Source: Tannerella sp. oral taxon 808
Lineage (GTDB): Bacteria; Bacteroidota; Bacteroidia; Bacteroidales; Tannerellaceae
Direction of reading: 5' to 3'
Length of the DNA stretch: 9,184 nucleotides
Assembly: GCA_002890585.1 (NCBI GenBank)
Contig: MIQB01000077.1
Location: 1 to 9,184 of the forward strand
In this document: piece after piece, positions 1-6,466 of the stretch
How positions within the stretch are numbered: position 1 is the stretch's first letter
How the letters are laid out: every line of letters begins with the position of its first letter
The notes under the pieces: model-generated
The model's input: only the letters and a program-made list of their open reading frames with translations
What the model was told of the DNA's origin: nothing
Databases searched by the model: none
Translations under genes and position numbers: made by a program

Positions 1-55
1 CGATTTGTAGAGTTAGAGCGAAAAGTCTGTATCCCGCTTGCTGTCTTCCTAAAAA

Positions 56-815
56 AAGGGCATCGTGCCGTATAAGTTCGGCGGCTCTGCGCTGGGAGGG
101 GCTGTGAATTGGGAGGGGCTGTGAATATTGTCACGAAGGAATATCCGCCCTTCTACTTCGATGGGGCTTACGAGGTGGGCTCTTTCAACACACACCGGCT
201 GAATGCCATCCTGAAGCGCACCGACGCGGCGGCTTATTTGAAGTCGAAGTCAATGCCTTTTACAACAACCTCGGGGGCATGATCCGGTTCACGCAGGATC
301 TTCTGCCCTCGATGGCGCGCTACCGAAACTTCGGCAGCGTACGCACCTATGGCATCGAGGGCGAGGTCAAGGGCGACGTCATGCCCTACCTTTATATATA
401 CGCCAACGCCACCTATCAAGACCTGCGAGATACGCGCGAGTACATCCCCGGCACGAGTGTTGAAAACCCGACAAAGGGCCGACGCATCCCCAATGTTCCG
501 TACTTGCTTGGGAACTGTGGCCTGGAGTTTCACCGCGAGAACCTCTTCGGCGGAAAGGGGCAGAACACACGCATCCTCCTCGATGCCTCCTACATCCACC
601 AATACTTCTACGACTTTGAAGTGAGCGCCAATCAGATTCGCAAGATCCCGACCTCTTTCACCGTGGATGCGGGAATCGAGCACAGCCTGATGAACAACAA
701 GTGGACATTCTCCATCAAACTGAAGAACCTCACTGACAGAGAGGTTTGGTCGGAGCTGAACAGACCTTTGCCGGGACGCTCGGTGAGTTTCAAGATCAGA
801 TACCTACTTAAATAA
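56..815 (+). pseudogene. TonB-dependent outer-membrane receptor, decayed remnant
   Basis: Remnant of a TonB-dependent receptor, an outer-membrane barrel that imports substrates such as siderophores or haem using TonB energy. Three pieces in three frames are visible. The first (about 56-109) reads like a plug-domain motif, with GIVPYKFGGSALGGAVN. The second (about 110-230) continues with NIVTKEYPP and an early barrel strand. The third (about 231-815) gives roughly the last 195 residues, ending in a barrel-like strand, SVSFKIRYLLK. Between pieces one and two an exact 17-bp duplication creates an in-frame TGA. Between two and three, near 226-235, the reading jumps from the plug/early barrel to the C-terminal barrel, so several hundred codons are missing. 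A TAA at 50-52 sits directly upstream in frame, and the signal peptide and TonB box are absent. The DUF4374 gene next door suggests a siderophore-type uptake pair. The substrate cannot be told from the sequence. Confidence 0.85.
93..126. repeat. Exact 17-bp tandem duplication in receptor gene
   Basis: The unit TGGGAGGGGCTGTGAAT occurs twice back to back (93-109 and 110-126). It lies in the conserved ALGGAVN plug motif of the TonB-dependent receptor. Seventeen is not a multiple of three, so the second copy shifts the frame and brings a TGA into frame. Removing one copy joins ALGGAVN directly to IVTKEYPP, the expected family sequence. Confidence 0.95.
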
Positions 816-842
816 TAACCTAACCCCTAAAAATGCAAGATT

Positions 843-2034
843 ATGAATGTTAGAAATTGGATTCCGGCGATGTTGATCGCCACCTTCTTTGCCTCGTGTA
901 ACAACGATACCCCATCGCCTACACCTCCCACGCCCAAAGGGTCGACGGAGGCCGTCGTCTTTGCTACGAGTATTCCGAACCCGGAGGGAAGTTCGGGGAG
1001 TGTCTATTTGCAGGCCGTCGCAAACCTGAATCCGGCCAAGTATGACAACAAGAACAGTATCCCTGCAGGCTTCGCTGCCTGCTTACAGCGGCAGTTCGAA
1101 AGCCGAAGTCGTGCGTTATCAGCTCGATGCGCAGAACCGCTTTGTGAGCAAGGGCGCATTGACTTTGCCGGCCGGATCGGGTGCCTCGTGTATCGTCAAG
1201 CTGAATGCGCAGAAGGCCTATCTCACGCTGCAAAGCCTCGGCCTGATTTACGTCTTCAACCCCGAGACGATGACGCTCATCAAAACCATCGACCTGAACA
1301 AGCTCAGCCACGCCGACACCAAAGTCTCCCCCGCCGCCATGATCATCCGCGACGGCTATTTGTACGTCGGCCTCTCACAGTTCGAAAGCAAATGGCAGCC
1401 GCGCGAGAACAAGGTGGAGATCGCCCTCATCAATACAGTCAAAGACGAGCTGGAGCGGGTGATCGTCAACGAGACACTGGGCGTAAGCGTACCGACACGC
1501 CCCACCGACGCCAAGTCTATCTTCATGGACGAGCAGCAAGACATCTACATCAACTGCATTTCTGCCTTTGGCGCTAACCCGAAGCGCCATCCGGCCGGCA
1601 TCATACGCATCAAGAAGGGCACGCATGAGATTGACCCGACGTATTGCATACGCCTTGACAAGACGAAGATTGTCGGCCTCAAGGTGGATTATGCCGATTA
1701 TCTGCCTGCCGTGTTCTATGCCGGCAAGGGCAAACTCTACGCCTATGCCAACGCTTACGCCCTTGACACGCAGAACAAGAATCCCTACACGACCCTGTCG
1801 AGAGTGCCGGTAGTGATCGACCTCAAGGCCCAAACGATCGAGCGGATCGAGGGTTTCCCCGTGTCTGCACCTTTCGGTGAAGGCATCGGGCGACACAAGG
1901 GGATGATCGTGTTCGGCAGTGCCAATAAGGAGCATAACGGCTTCTACACCTACGATCCGGCGAGCAAGAAGGTGGCCGGGCCCGTGGTGAGCGTCGAGGG
2001 CTACCCCTCGTTCTTCTTCAGCTTTGCCAAATAG
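843..2034 (+). pseudogene. DUF4374-type lipoprotein (XusB-like), frameshifted
   Basis: Probable surface or periplasmic lipoprotein of the DUF4374 family, often paired with TonB-dependent receptors in Bacteroidetes. As I recall, the xenosiderophore-binding lipoprotein XusB of Bacteroides thetaiotaomicron is of this type. The ATG at 843 begins a short lipoprotein signal with a lipobox-like FFASC (Cys at residue 19), then an Asn/Asp/Pro/Thr-rich linker. The frame runs to about residue 78 (NSIPAGFAA) and is then lost. The rest of the protein (AYSGSSKAEVVRYQLDAQ onward) continues in the next frame to the stop at 2032-2034. Its repeated short beta-strand motifs suit a beta-propeller-like fold. The break coincides with a CTGC tandem duplication at 1075-1082; removing four bases gives one frame of about 395 residues, near family size. 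The gene starts 27 bp after the receptor stop, so the two probably formed an operon. It may be inactive or switchable. Confidence 0.8.
1075..1082. repeat. CTGC tandem duplication causing frameshift
   Basis: CTGC is present twice in a row (1075-1078 and 1079-1082), exactly where the DUF4374 lipoprotein changes frame. With one copy removed the reading becomes IPAGFAAYSGSSKAEVV without interruption. The duplication also leaves a short inverted repeat, GCAGGC-ttcgct-GCCTGC, around the site. Confidence 0.75.
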
Positions 2035-2154
2035 CGCCACTCAGCGAGTCGTTCGGGCGAGGCCGTTCCAGTCAAAAGTGCGCCCAGTGAGCCGCTCACC
2101 GGGAATATCTTACGTCGAATCGACATCTCGCGAAGAAAACGGCAGGCACTTCTC

Positions 2155-2201
2155 TGCAATAAAAGAGAGGCGTCTGCCGTCTACTGTTGCAATAAAAGAG
2201 A
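2155..2201 (+). promoter_or_regulatory. Paired 14-bp repeat upstream of tetR
   Basis: TGCAATAAAAGAGA occurs at 2155-2168 and again at 2188-2201, 33 bp (about three helical turns) apart. The second copy ends 5 bp before the proposed tetR start. The first copy sits within a small inverted repeat, TCTCT...AGAGA. TetR regulators often bind upstream of their own gene, so this is a candidate autoregulatory operator. It could instead be the decayed remains of a 33-bp duplication. Confidence 0.4.
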
Positions 2202-2206
2202 CACGT

Positions 2207-2818
2207 ATGCAAACATTGAAAGACGATAAGCGCGCGCTCATCCTCACGGTTGCCCACCGGGAATTTCTGAAAAGCGGGGTCAAGAAGACGTCGATACAGA
2301 CGATCGCCACCTGCTCAGGCATAGCCGTGGGGAACATCTATCACTACTTCCGAAACAAGGACGAGATCTATTGCGCCGTGATGCAGCCCACCATCCAAGC
2401 CCTTTACGAGTTCATCGACATCTACAACGGAGAGCGGGGGCTGAACATCGAGTTTTACACCGTGGAGGCGTACCAGCAGCAAATGATCGAGACCCTTTTG
2501 TGCTTCGTGCGTCAGCATCAGCCCGAGCTTCGGCTCCTGCTTTTCCATTCTGTAGGCACGTCGCTTGAGTACTTCCGGGAAACACTTGTCGCCCGGCAAA
2601 TCACGTACGGCGAGCGCTATCTCGAGGGCATGAAGCGGAAGCATCCTCACCTGTGCGAGGTGTCGCCCTTGTGCATGCACTTTTTATGCTCCACGTGGAC
2701 TTCAATGCTCGGCACGCTTTGCATGCAGGACGATCTATCAGACGACCGTGTCCGGCTCTTCCTCAAGGAATACATCACCTACGGAACAGCCGGCTGGAAG
2801 CAATTGATACAGGTGTGA
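2207..2818 (+). CDS. TetR/AcrR-family transcriptional regulator
   Basis: A 203-residue DNA-binding regulator of the TetR family, which usually represses nearby genes until a small ligand binds the C-terminal domain. The N-terminal three-helix DNA-binding domain is clear. Residues 7-25 form the first helix (KRALILTVAHREFLKSG). Residues 29-48 give the helix-turn-helix SIQTIATCSGIAVGNIYHYF with the typical IYHYF-x-NKDEI ending. The remaining ~150 residues are a helical ligand/dimer domain that I cannot assign to a ligand. The frame is open upstream to 2024, but the ATG at 2207 starts just before the conserved domain and gives normal family length, so I prefer it. The gene follows the decayed receptor/lipoprotein pair by 172 bp. 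It may have controlled that locus or a lost transporter. It looks intact. Confidence 0.85.
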   Translation: MQTLKDDKRALILTVAHREFLKSGVKKTSIQTIATCSGIAVGNIYHYFRNKDEIYCAVMQPTIQALYEFIDIYNGERGLNIEFYTVEAYQQQMIETLLCFVRQHQPELRLLLFHSVGTSLEYFRETLVARQITYGERYLEGMKRKHPHLCEVSPLCMHFLCSTWTSMLGTLCMQDDLSDDRVRLFLKEYITYGTAGWKQLIQV

Positions 2819-2883
2819 TCTCAAAGCAGCAGTTGGCAAACGATCCAAGCAAACACTTCAAGCAGCACAAAAAGAGGGGTCAG

Positions 2884-2913
2884 AAAAACGGCCGCAGCGC
2901 GATGCCACGGCCG
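2884..2913 (-). terminator. Intrinsic terminator for leftward transcription
   Basis: Read on the minus strand, CGGCCG (2908-2913) pairs with a second CGGCCG (2889-2894) across a 13-base loop and is followed at once by TTTTT (2884-2888). It lies 32 bp past the stop of the detached integrase tail (2946), where the original integrase transcript would end. The facing tetR stop is at 2818. Confidence 0.6.
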
Positions 2914-2945
2914 AATGAAACAGGGGAACGCCAAAAGCGCGTAGG

Positions 2946-3212
2946 CTACGGCAGTACCTTCACGCCGTCTACCTCGAGCAGCTCAACGATGACGCCCGTC
3001 AGCTCGGTATAGAGCTGGTCGTATTCCGGGTTTCCGTCGAAATCGTCGCCCGGCTCATACTTCGCGATGGTGTCGCGGATGGCGTCGCTCTGCAACAGTC
3101 GCAGCGCAACGGCCTCAATGCGATCAGGCGGAACCACGTTAGCAAACTCGTTTTCGATGATCTGTTCGAGTGTGTAGTACGGCGAAAAATGCAGTCCTGC
3201 GAAGTCGTGTTC
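2946..3212 (-). pseudogene. Detached C-terminal tail of the left tyrosine recombinase
   Basis: This frame continues the left integrase once the 13-bp duplication at 3208-3239 is undone. The restored join reads RITNKKIEHDFAGLHFSP and continues through YYTLEQIIENEFANVVPP to a stop at 2946-2948. About 88 residues are involved. They are acidic (EPGDDFDGNPEYD) and lie beyond the recombinase catalytic domain. A minus-strand terminator follows shortly after, which supports this as the gene's original end. A GTG at 3137 could start a 63-residue product on its own, but I see no reason to think it is a separate gene. I recognise no domain in the tail. Confidence 0.65.
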
Positions 3213-4386
3213 GATCTTCTTGTTCGATCTTCTTGTTCGTGATGCGGGCGTAGATCTGCGTCGTGCGGATGTTCGTATGCCCCAACATCTTGGATACGGA
3301 TTCGATGGGGACGCCCTTGCTTAGCGACATGGTGGCAAAGGTGTGGCGGGCAAGATGGAAGGTCAGCTTCTTCTTGATCCCGCAGAGGTCGGCGATCTCC
3401 TTGAGGTACGAATTGGTCTTCTGATTCGTCAGGACGGGAAAGAGCTTGCCGTCCCGGTACGTCTTATGGCTGTACTTCGCGATGATCGCTCTCGGAATGT
3501 CGAGAAGCAGCACGTTGGTCTCCACGCTCGTTTTCTGTCGCTTGGTCATGATCCACTGTTTGTCGTCCATCGTCACAATGTGGTCTGGCGTGAGGTTGGC
3601 CACATCGATGTAGGCCAGTCCGATGAAGCATGAAAAGATAAAGATGTCCCGCACCAACTCCAGCCGCTGGATACCCAAATCTTTGTTGGCTATCCGGAGG
3701 ATCTCTTCATCCGTCAGGAAACCCCTATCTACCGGCTCCATATGGAAATGGAGGTTGACGAAGGGATCATGAAGCAAGAAACCTCGCTTTTGAGCATAGA
3801 TGGTTATGGTCTTAAGCGTTTTCACCTTCTTGACTGAAGTGTTGTAGGCGCATCCCGCAACCGTACTTATGTAGAGATGGAAGTCTTGAACGACGGCCGG
3901 GGTAAACTCATTCAGCCCGATGTCTTTCCGAGAATACTTGTACATGAGAAACTCGGCAAAGTGCCTCCTTAGCACGCTGTACTTCTGCAAGCTGTCCGCA
4001 CCGATGGTCTTACCGACACGCTGCTTGATGTCTTCCAAGAACTTATCGAAGACTGGGAGGAAAGAGGTGAACTCTCTGTTCTTACCGAAATAAACAGTCC
4101 GGATTAAATCCAATGACAGCGACTCGTCGTTCTCGTACTTGCGATAGATCCCGTGGAGTGTCGTGGAGATGGAATCCAGCGCTGCGTTCACCGACAAGGC
4201 TTCGGCTGTTCTTCCTCTAAGCCGACTTGTGGCATTGCTCCAGAGGGACTTCTTTACGAAAATCTTCGTCGTACCGAAGTTCGCCATCTCTCCGCCCAGA
4301 AAGACCCGAAGCATCACGGGCGACTTTCCTTCTTTATTCTCGTAGTTCGAGCGTAGGTAGAAGGAGACCTTGAAGTTCATTCTCAT
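3139..4386 (-). CDS. Tyrosine recombinase/integrase, C-terminus altered by frameshift
   Basis: Site-specific recombinase of the Bacteroidetes tyrosine integrase type, which cuts and rejoins DNA through a Tyr-DNA bond to move an integrative element. Starting from the ATG at 4386, the N-terminal arm-binding-type domain begins FKVSFYLRSNYENKEG. A SAM-like core-binding domain follows (about residues 105-205), then the catalytic domain. In that domain Lys285 (RQKT), His344-x-x-Arg347 (FHLARHTFAT), His370 (MLGHTNIRTTQ) and Tyr379 are visible. The usual first catalytic Arg is replaced by Ala258 (FIGLAYIDV). The frame is open further upstream only to a TTG at 4428, so an ATG at 4386 or 4380 is more likely. 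After about residue 387 a 13-bp duplication shifts the frame, giving an Arg-rich end and a stop at 3139. All catalytic residues precede the break, so some activity is possible. It is transcribed divergently from the second integrase. Confidence 0.85.
   Translation of the reverse strand: MRMNFKVSFYLRSNYENKEGKSPVMLRVFLGGEMANFGTTKIFVKKSLWSNATSRLRGRTAEALSVNAALDSISTTLHGIYRKYENDESLSLDLIRTVYFGKNREFTSFLPVFDKFLEDIKQRVGKTIGADSLQKYSVLRRHFAEFLMYKYSRKDIGLNEFTPAVVQDFHLYISTVAGCAYNTSVKKVKTLKTITIYAQKRGFLLHDPFVNLHFHMEPVDRGFLTDEEILRIANKDLGIQRLELVRDIFIFSCFIGLAYIDVANLTPDHIVTMDDKQWIMTKRQKTSVETNVLLLDIPRAIIAKYSHKTYRDGKLFPVLTNQKTNSYLKEIADLCGIKKKLTFHLARHTFATMSLSKGVPIESVSKMLGHTNIRTTQIYARITNKKIEQEDRTRLRRTAFFAVLHTRTDHRKRVC
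3208..3239. repeat. 13-bp tandem duplication in left integrase
   Basis: On the plus strand TGTTCGATCTTCT occurs at 3208-3220 and 3221-3233 and is followed by a partial third copy, TGTTCG (3234-3239). The insertion of 13 bp shifts the integrase frame just after RITNKKIE. Removing one unit gives RITNKKIEHDFAGLHFSP and opens the frame to 2946. Confidence 0.95.
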
Positions 4387-4487
4387 ATTGCATCGTTTTG
4401 TTATGCAGCTTTTGGCCGCAAAGTTCAACTTAGTACGATGAAACAGAGAGAATTAATGCCATCAATATGGTATTCACAATCCCGTCA

Positions 4488-4562
4488 CTGCTACATTTTT
4501 TGCTGCTCTCGTTTTTGTGTAGCAGGAAGTGTAGCAGAAAGTGACCGAAAGGTGACTGTCAA
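4488..4562. repeat. Inverted CTGCTACA and four helically phased GTG-led repeats
   Basis: CTGCTACA (4488-4495) is the exact inverse of TGTAGCAG at 4518-4525 and 4530-4537. Four imperfect 11-12-bp units follow each other directly: GTGTAGCAGGAA (4517), GTGTAGCAGAAA (4529), GTGACCGAAAG (4541) and GTGACTGTCAA (4552). The near-11.7-bp period puts the GTG of each unit on the same face of the helix. This is what arm-type integrase sites or cooperative operator sites look like. Which protein binds is unknown. Confidence 0.55.
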
Positions 4563-4606
4563 AACATGGGGTTATGCCGTCAGGCAATTAGGTATATACA
4601 AAGAAA

Positions 4607-4638
4607 AATCGCTGTAAAACCTTGATTTTACAACGATT
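4607..4638. other. 13-bp-arm hairpin between the integrases
   Basis: AATCGCTGTAAAA (4607-4619) and TTTTACAACGATT (4626-4638) pair at 12 of 13 positions around the 6-base loop CCTTGA. There is no clean T-run after either arm, so it is not a standard terminator. It may be a recombination or regulatory structure, or a leftover element end. Confidence 0.5.
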
Positions 4639-4825
4639 CTCTATGAGTTTGAAGGCTTAATTGACTCCCTTGCTGAAGTCCTCTTGAAACCTTATGGCGG
4701 TATGGACGGGACTCTGATGTCCGATTTCATAACGTTTCATCTCACATCAGGATCACAGCAAATAATAGAAAATCAGAGACTTATATTATCAGTCAGTATT
4801 ATAAACTGTCTCATGCTATCTCGAT

Positions 4826-4849
4826 TTTTGGGTGTAGTTTTGGGTGCAA
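4826..4849 (+). promoter_or_regulatory. TTTTGGGTG double repeat with -7-like TAGTTTTG
   Basis: TTTTGGGTGTAG and TTTTGGGTGCAA stand directly side by side 20 bp upstream of the second integrase start. TAGTTTTG at 4835-4842 matches the Bacteroidetes -7 consensus TAnnTTTG. I see no good TTTG -33 box at the expected distance, so the promoter call is weak. The repeat may be a control or integrase-binding site. Confidence 0.35.
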
Positions 4850-4869
4850 TTTCAAATGCTTACTGAACT

Positions 4870-6162
4870 ATGAATATCAAGAGAAATATCATTTTCGCTT
4901 TGGAAGGCCGTAAGAAAAACGGAGTGCCAGTTGTGGAGAATGTCCCCATTCGTATGCGTGTAGTGTTTGCAGGCCAACGGATAGAATTCACGACAGGCTA
5001 TCGCATTGATGTAGCCAAATGGGACTTAGACAAGCAAAAGGTGAAGAACGGATGCACCAACAAGCTGAAGCAAAGCGCCGGTGAGATCAACACAGATCTT
5101 CTAAGACAGTACACGGAAATACAGAACATCTTCAAGGAGTACGAAGTGCATGATCTTATGCCAACTATAGAACAGATAAAGTGTGCATTTAATGAAAGAA
5201 TAAAGAGATCATCCAACGAGGTGAAGGAAACAGAGAAAGAAGAACCAACTCTCGATTTTTGGAAAGCATTCGAGAGGTTCGTCGCGGAATGTGGAAAGCT
5301 GAACAATTGGACTCATGCGACTTATGAGAAGTTCAATGCCGTCAAGAATCATTTGAGAGAGTTTGACGAAGGACTATCCCTTAAGTCATTCACCGAAAGT
5401 TACTTGAATGATTATATGGACTTCCTTCAGAAAAAGGATATGCGCAATAGCACAATAAATAAGCAGATGGATTATCTAAAATGGTTCCTTCGCTGGTGCA
5501 CCAAGAAGGGATATTGCCATAACACGGCTTATGAAGACTTCAATCCCAAGTTGAAAAGCGCGCCCAAGAAAGTCATCTTTCTCACTAACGATGAACTCAA
5601 CAAACTGAAAACAGTGGAAATACCGCACAACAAGCAATATTTGGAACGTGTGCGCGATGTCTTTCTCTTCTGTTGCTTCAGCGGCCTACGTTATTCGGAC
5701 GTGTACAACCTGAAGCGGAGCGATGTCAAACCTGACCATATAGAAATTACTACCGTTAAAACGGCTGACAGCTTGATTATCGAGCTGAATAATCACAGCA
5801 AAGCGATACTTGAAAAGTATAAGGATATACATTTTGAAGATCACAAGGCGCTTCCGGTAATCAGTAACCAAAAGATGAATGTGTATTTGAAAGAGCTAGG
5901 AGAGCTGGCGGAAATCAACGACCCGGTAAGAGAGACTTTCTACAAAGGGAGCAAGCGCATCGACATCGTCACACCCAAATATGCGCTGCTCGGCACCCAT
6001 GCCGGGAGACGCACCTTTATCTGCAATGCGCTAGCACTCGGTATCCCGGCACAGGTGGTCATGAAATGGACGGGACACAGCGACTATAAGGCCATGAAAC
6101 CCTACATCGACATTGCTGACAATATCAAGGCTGACGCAATGAGCCGATTCAATCAATTGTAA
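4870..6162 (+). CDS. Tyrosine recombinase/integrase, complete catalytic set
   Basis: A 430-residue site-specific recombinase that would integrate and excise the mobile element to its right. The N-terminal Bacteroidetes-type arm domain spans about residues 1-105 (PIRMRVVFAGQRIEFTTGYR, KWD). A SAM-like core-binding domain covers about 130-220. The catalytic domain has the full set: Arg274 (FSGLRYSDVYNL), Lys297 (TVKTAD), His377-x-x-Arg380 (GTHAGRRTFI), His403 (WTGHSDYKAM) and Tyr412. It starts at the ATG at 4870 and two hairpins follow its stop. Base composition changes inside the gene: hand counts give about 32-37% GC in sampled 60-base lines before 5880, and 55-62% in the two lines from 5941 to 6060. 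That suggests a mosaic. It is divergent from the left integrase and unlike it in sequence, so the two likely serve different elements. Confidence 0.92.
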   Translation: MNIKRNIIFALEGRKKNGVPVVENVPIRMRVVFAGQRIEFTTGYRIDVAKWDLDKQKVKNGCTNKLKQSAGEINTDLLRQYTEIQNIFKEYEVHDLMPTIEQIKCAFNERIKRSSNEVKETEKEEPTLDFWKAFERFVAECGKLNNWTHATYEKFNAVKNHLREFDEGLSLKSFTESYLNDYMDFLQKKDMRNSTINKQMDYLKWFLRWCTKKGYCHNTAYEDFNPKLKSAPKKVIFLTNDELNKLKTVEIPHNKQYLERVRDVFLFCCFSGLRYSDVYNLKRSDVKPDHIEITTVKTADSLIIELNNHSKAILEKYKDIHFEDHKALPVISNQKMNVYLKELGELAEINDPVRETFYKGSKRIDIVTPKYALLGTHAGRRTFICNALALGIPAQVVMKWTGHSDYKAMKPYIDIADNIKADAMSRFNQL

Positions 6163-6208
6163 GTGGACGGTGAGCAAAAGGGATCCCCTATCTGACAACA
6201 TAGAGCAG

Positions 6209-6240
6209 CTCCCTTTCGGTTATGAGTAACGAAAAGGGAG
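6209..6240. terminator. Hairpin downstream of second integrase
   Basis: CTCCCTTT (6209-6216) pairs with AAAGGGAG (6233-6240), and an inner GTTA/TAAC pair stacks after a small internal loop around the tetraloop TGAG. It begins 46 bp after the integrase stop. No T-run follows on the plus strand, so it may be an accessory stem rather than the terminator itself. Confidence 0.45.
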
Positions 6241-6244
6241 AGGA

Positions 6245-6282
6245 GAGCCTCTTGGGCGATGATAGCTCAAGAGGCTCCTTTT
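6245..6282 (+). terminator. Intrinsic terminator after second integrase
   Basis: GAGCCTCTTG (6245-6254) and CAAGAGGCTC (6268-6277) form a perfect 10-bp stem, followed by CTTTT. This fits a rho-independent terminator for the integrase transcript. It separates that transcript from the DUF3853-ATPase genes. Confidence 0.65.
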
Positions 6283-6466
6283 GTGTAAAAGAGTCGGTGT
6301 TTCCTGTTACGATGACAGGCTATGATTTCCCGATACTTCCCGGTAGTTCCCACTTCATGTTCAACCATTCATAGACAGCGCTTCCACCCACACTTTTGCG
6401 GCATCAGTACTGAGCAAAAGCCCTATGCGCAAGGGCAGATTTACTCATTTCCAAACCGCAAATAGT
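6283..6466 (+). other. Leader region before DUF3853 gene
   Basis: No gene is visible here apart from a possible 14-codon extension of the next gene from an ATG at 6425. A small CCTGT/ACAGG stem lies at 6303-6319. No TAnnTTTG promoter box stands out, although the operon promoter is expected in this stretch. Confidence 0.3.

Larger units (their letters stand above)
4387..4869. other. Divergent inter-integrase region, no clear gene
   Basis: This 483-bp stretch separates two head-to-head integrase genes. I see no convincing gene. A 60-codon frame at 4684-4866 has no recognisable features. The region becomes AT-rich toward the right. It contains an inverted pair CTGCTACA/TGTAGCAG, a run of four phased GTG-led repeats (4517-4562), a strong hairpin (4607-4638) and a TTTTGGGTG repeat with a promoter-like TAGTTTTG (4835-4842). 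Regulatory and integrase arm-binding or attachment sites are the most likely content. GTTGAACTTTGC on the minus strand near 4420 loosely resembles the TTTGC-ending core sites of CTnDOT-type integrases. Confidence 0.5.

Noticed and set aside
1..55. Possible end of an upstream gene
   Set aside because: Only 55 bases with stops in more than one frame and no homology I can recognise.
234..683. 149-codon minus-strand frame opposite the receptor
   Set aside because: The plus strand encodes a recognisable receptor C-terminus; the antisense frame has no known features.
4684..4866. 60-codon open frame just upstream of the second integrase
   Set aside because: No recognisable motif, low-complexity hydrophobic end, and AT-rich non-coding-like sequence; likely chance.
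4387..4869. tRNA gene or tRNA 3' end as an integration target
   Set aside because: No cloverleaf or T-loop sequence could be found by eye between the integrases.
6171..6420. TGAGCAAAAG at 6171-6180 and 6411-6420, exactly 240 bp apart
   Set aside because: Only 10 bp long and with no inverted ends or gene between the copies; chance is a fair explanation.
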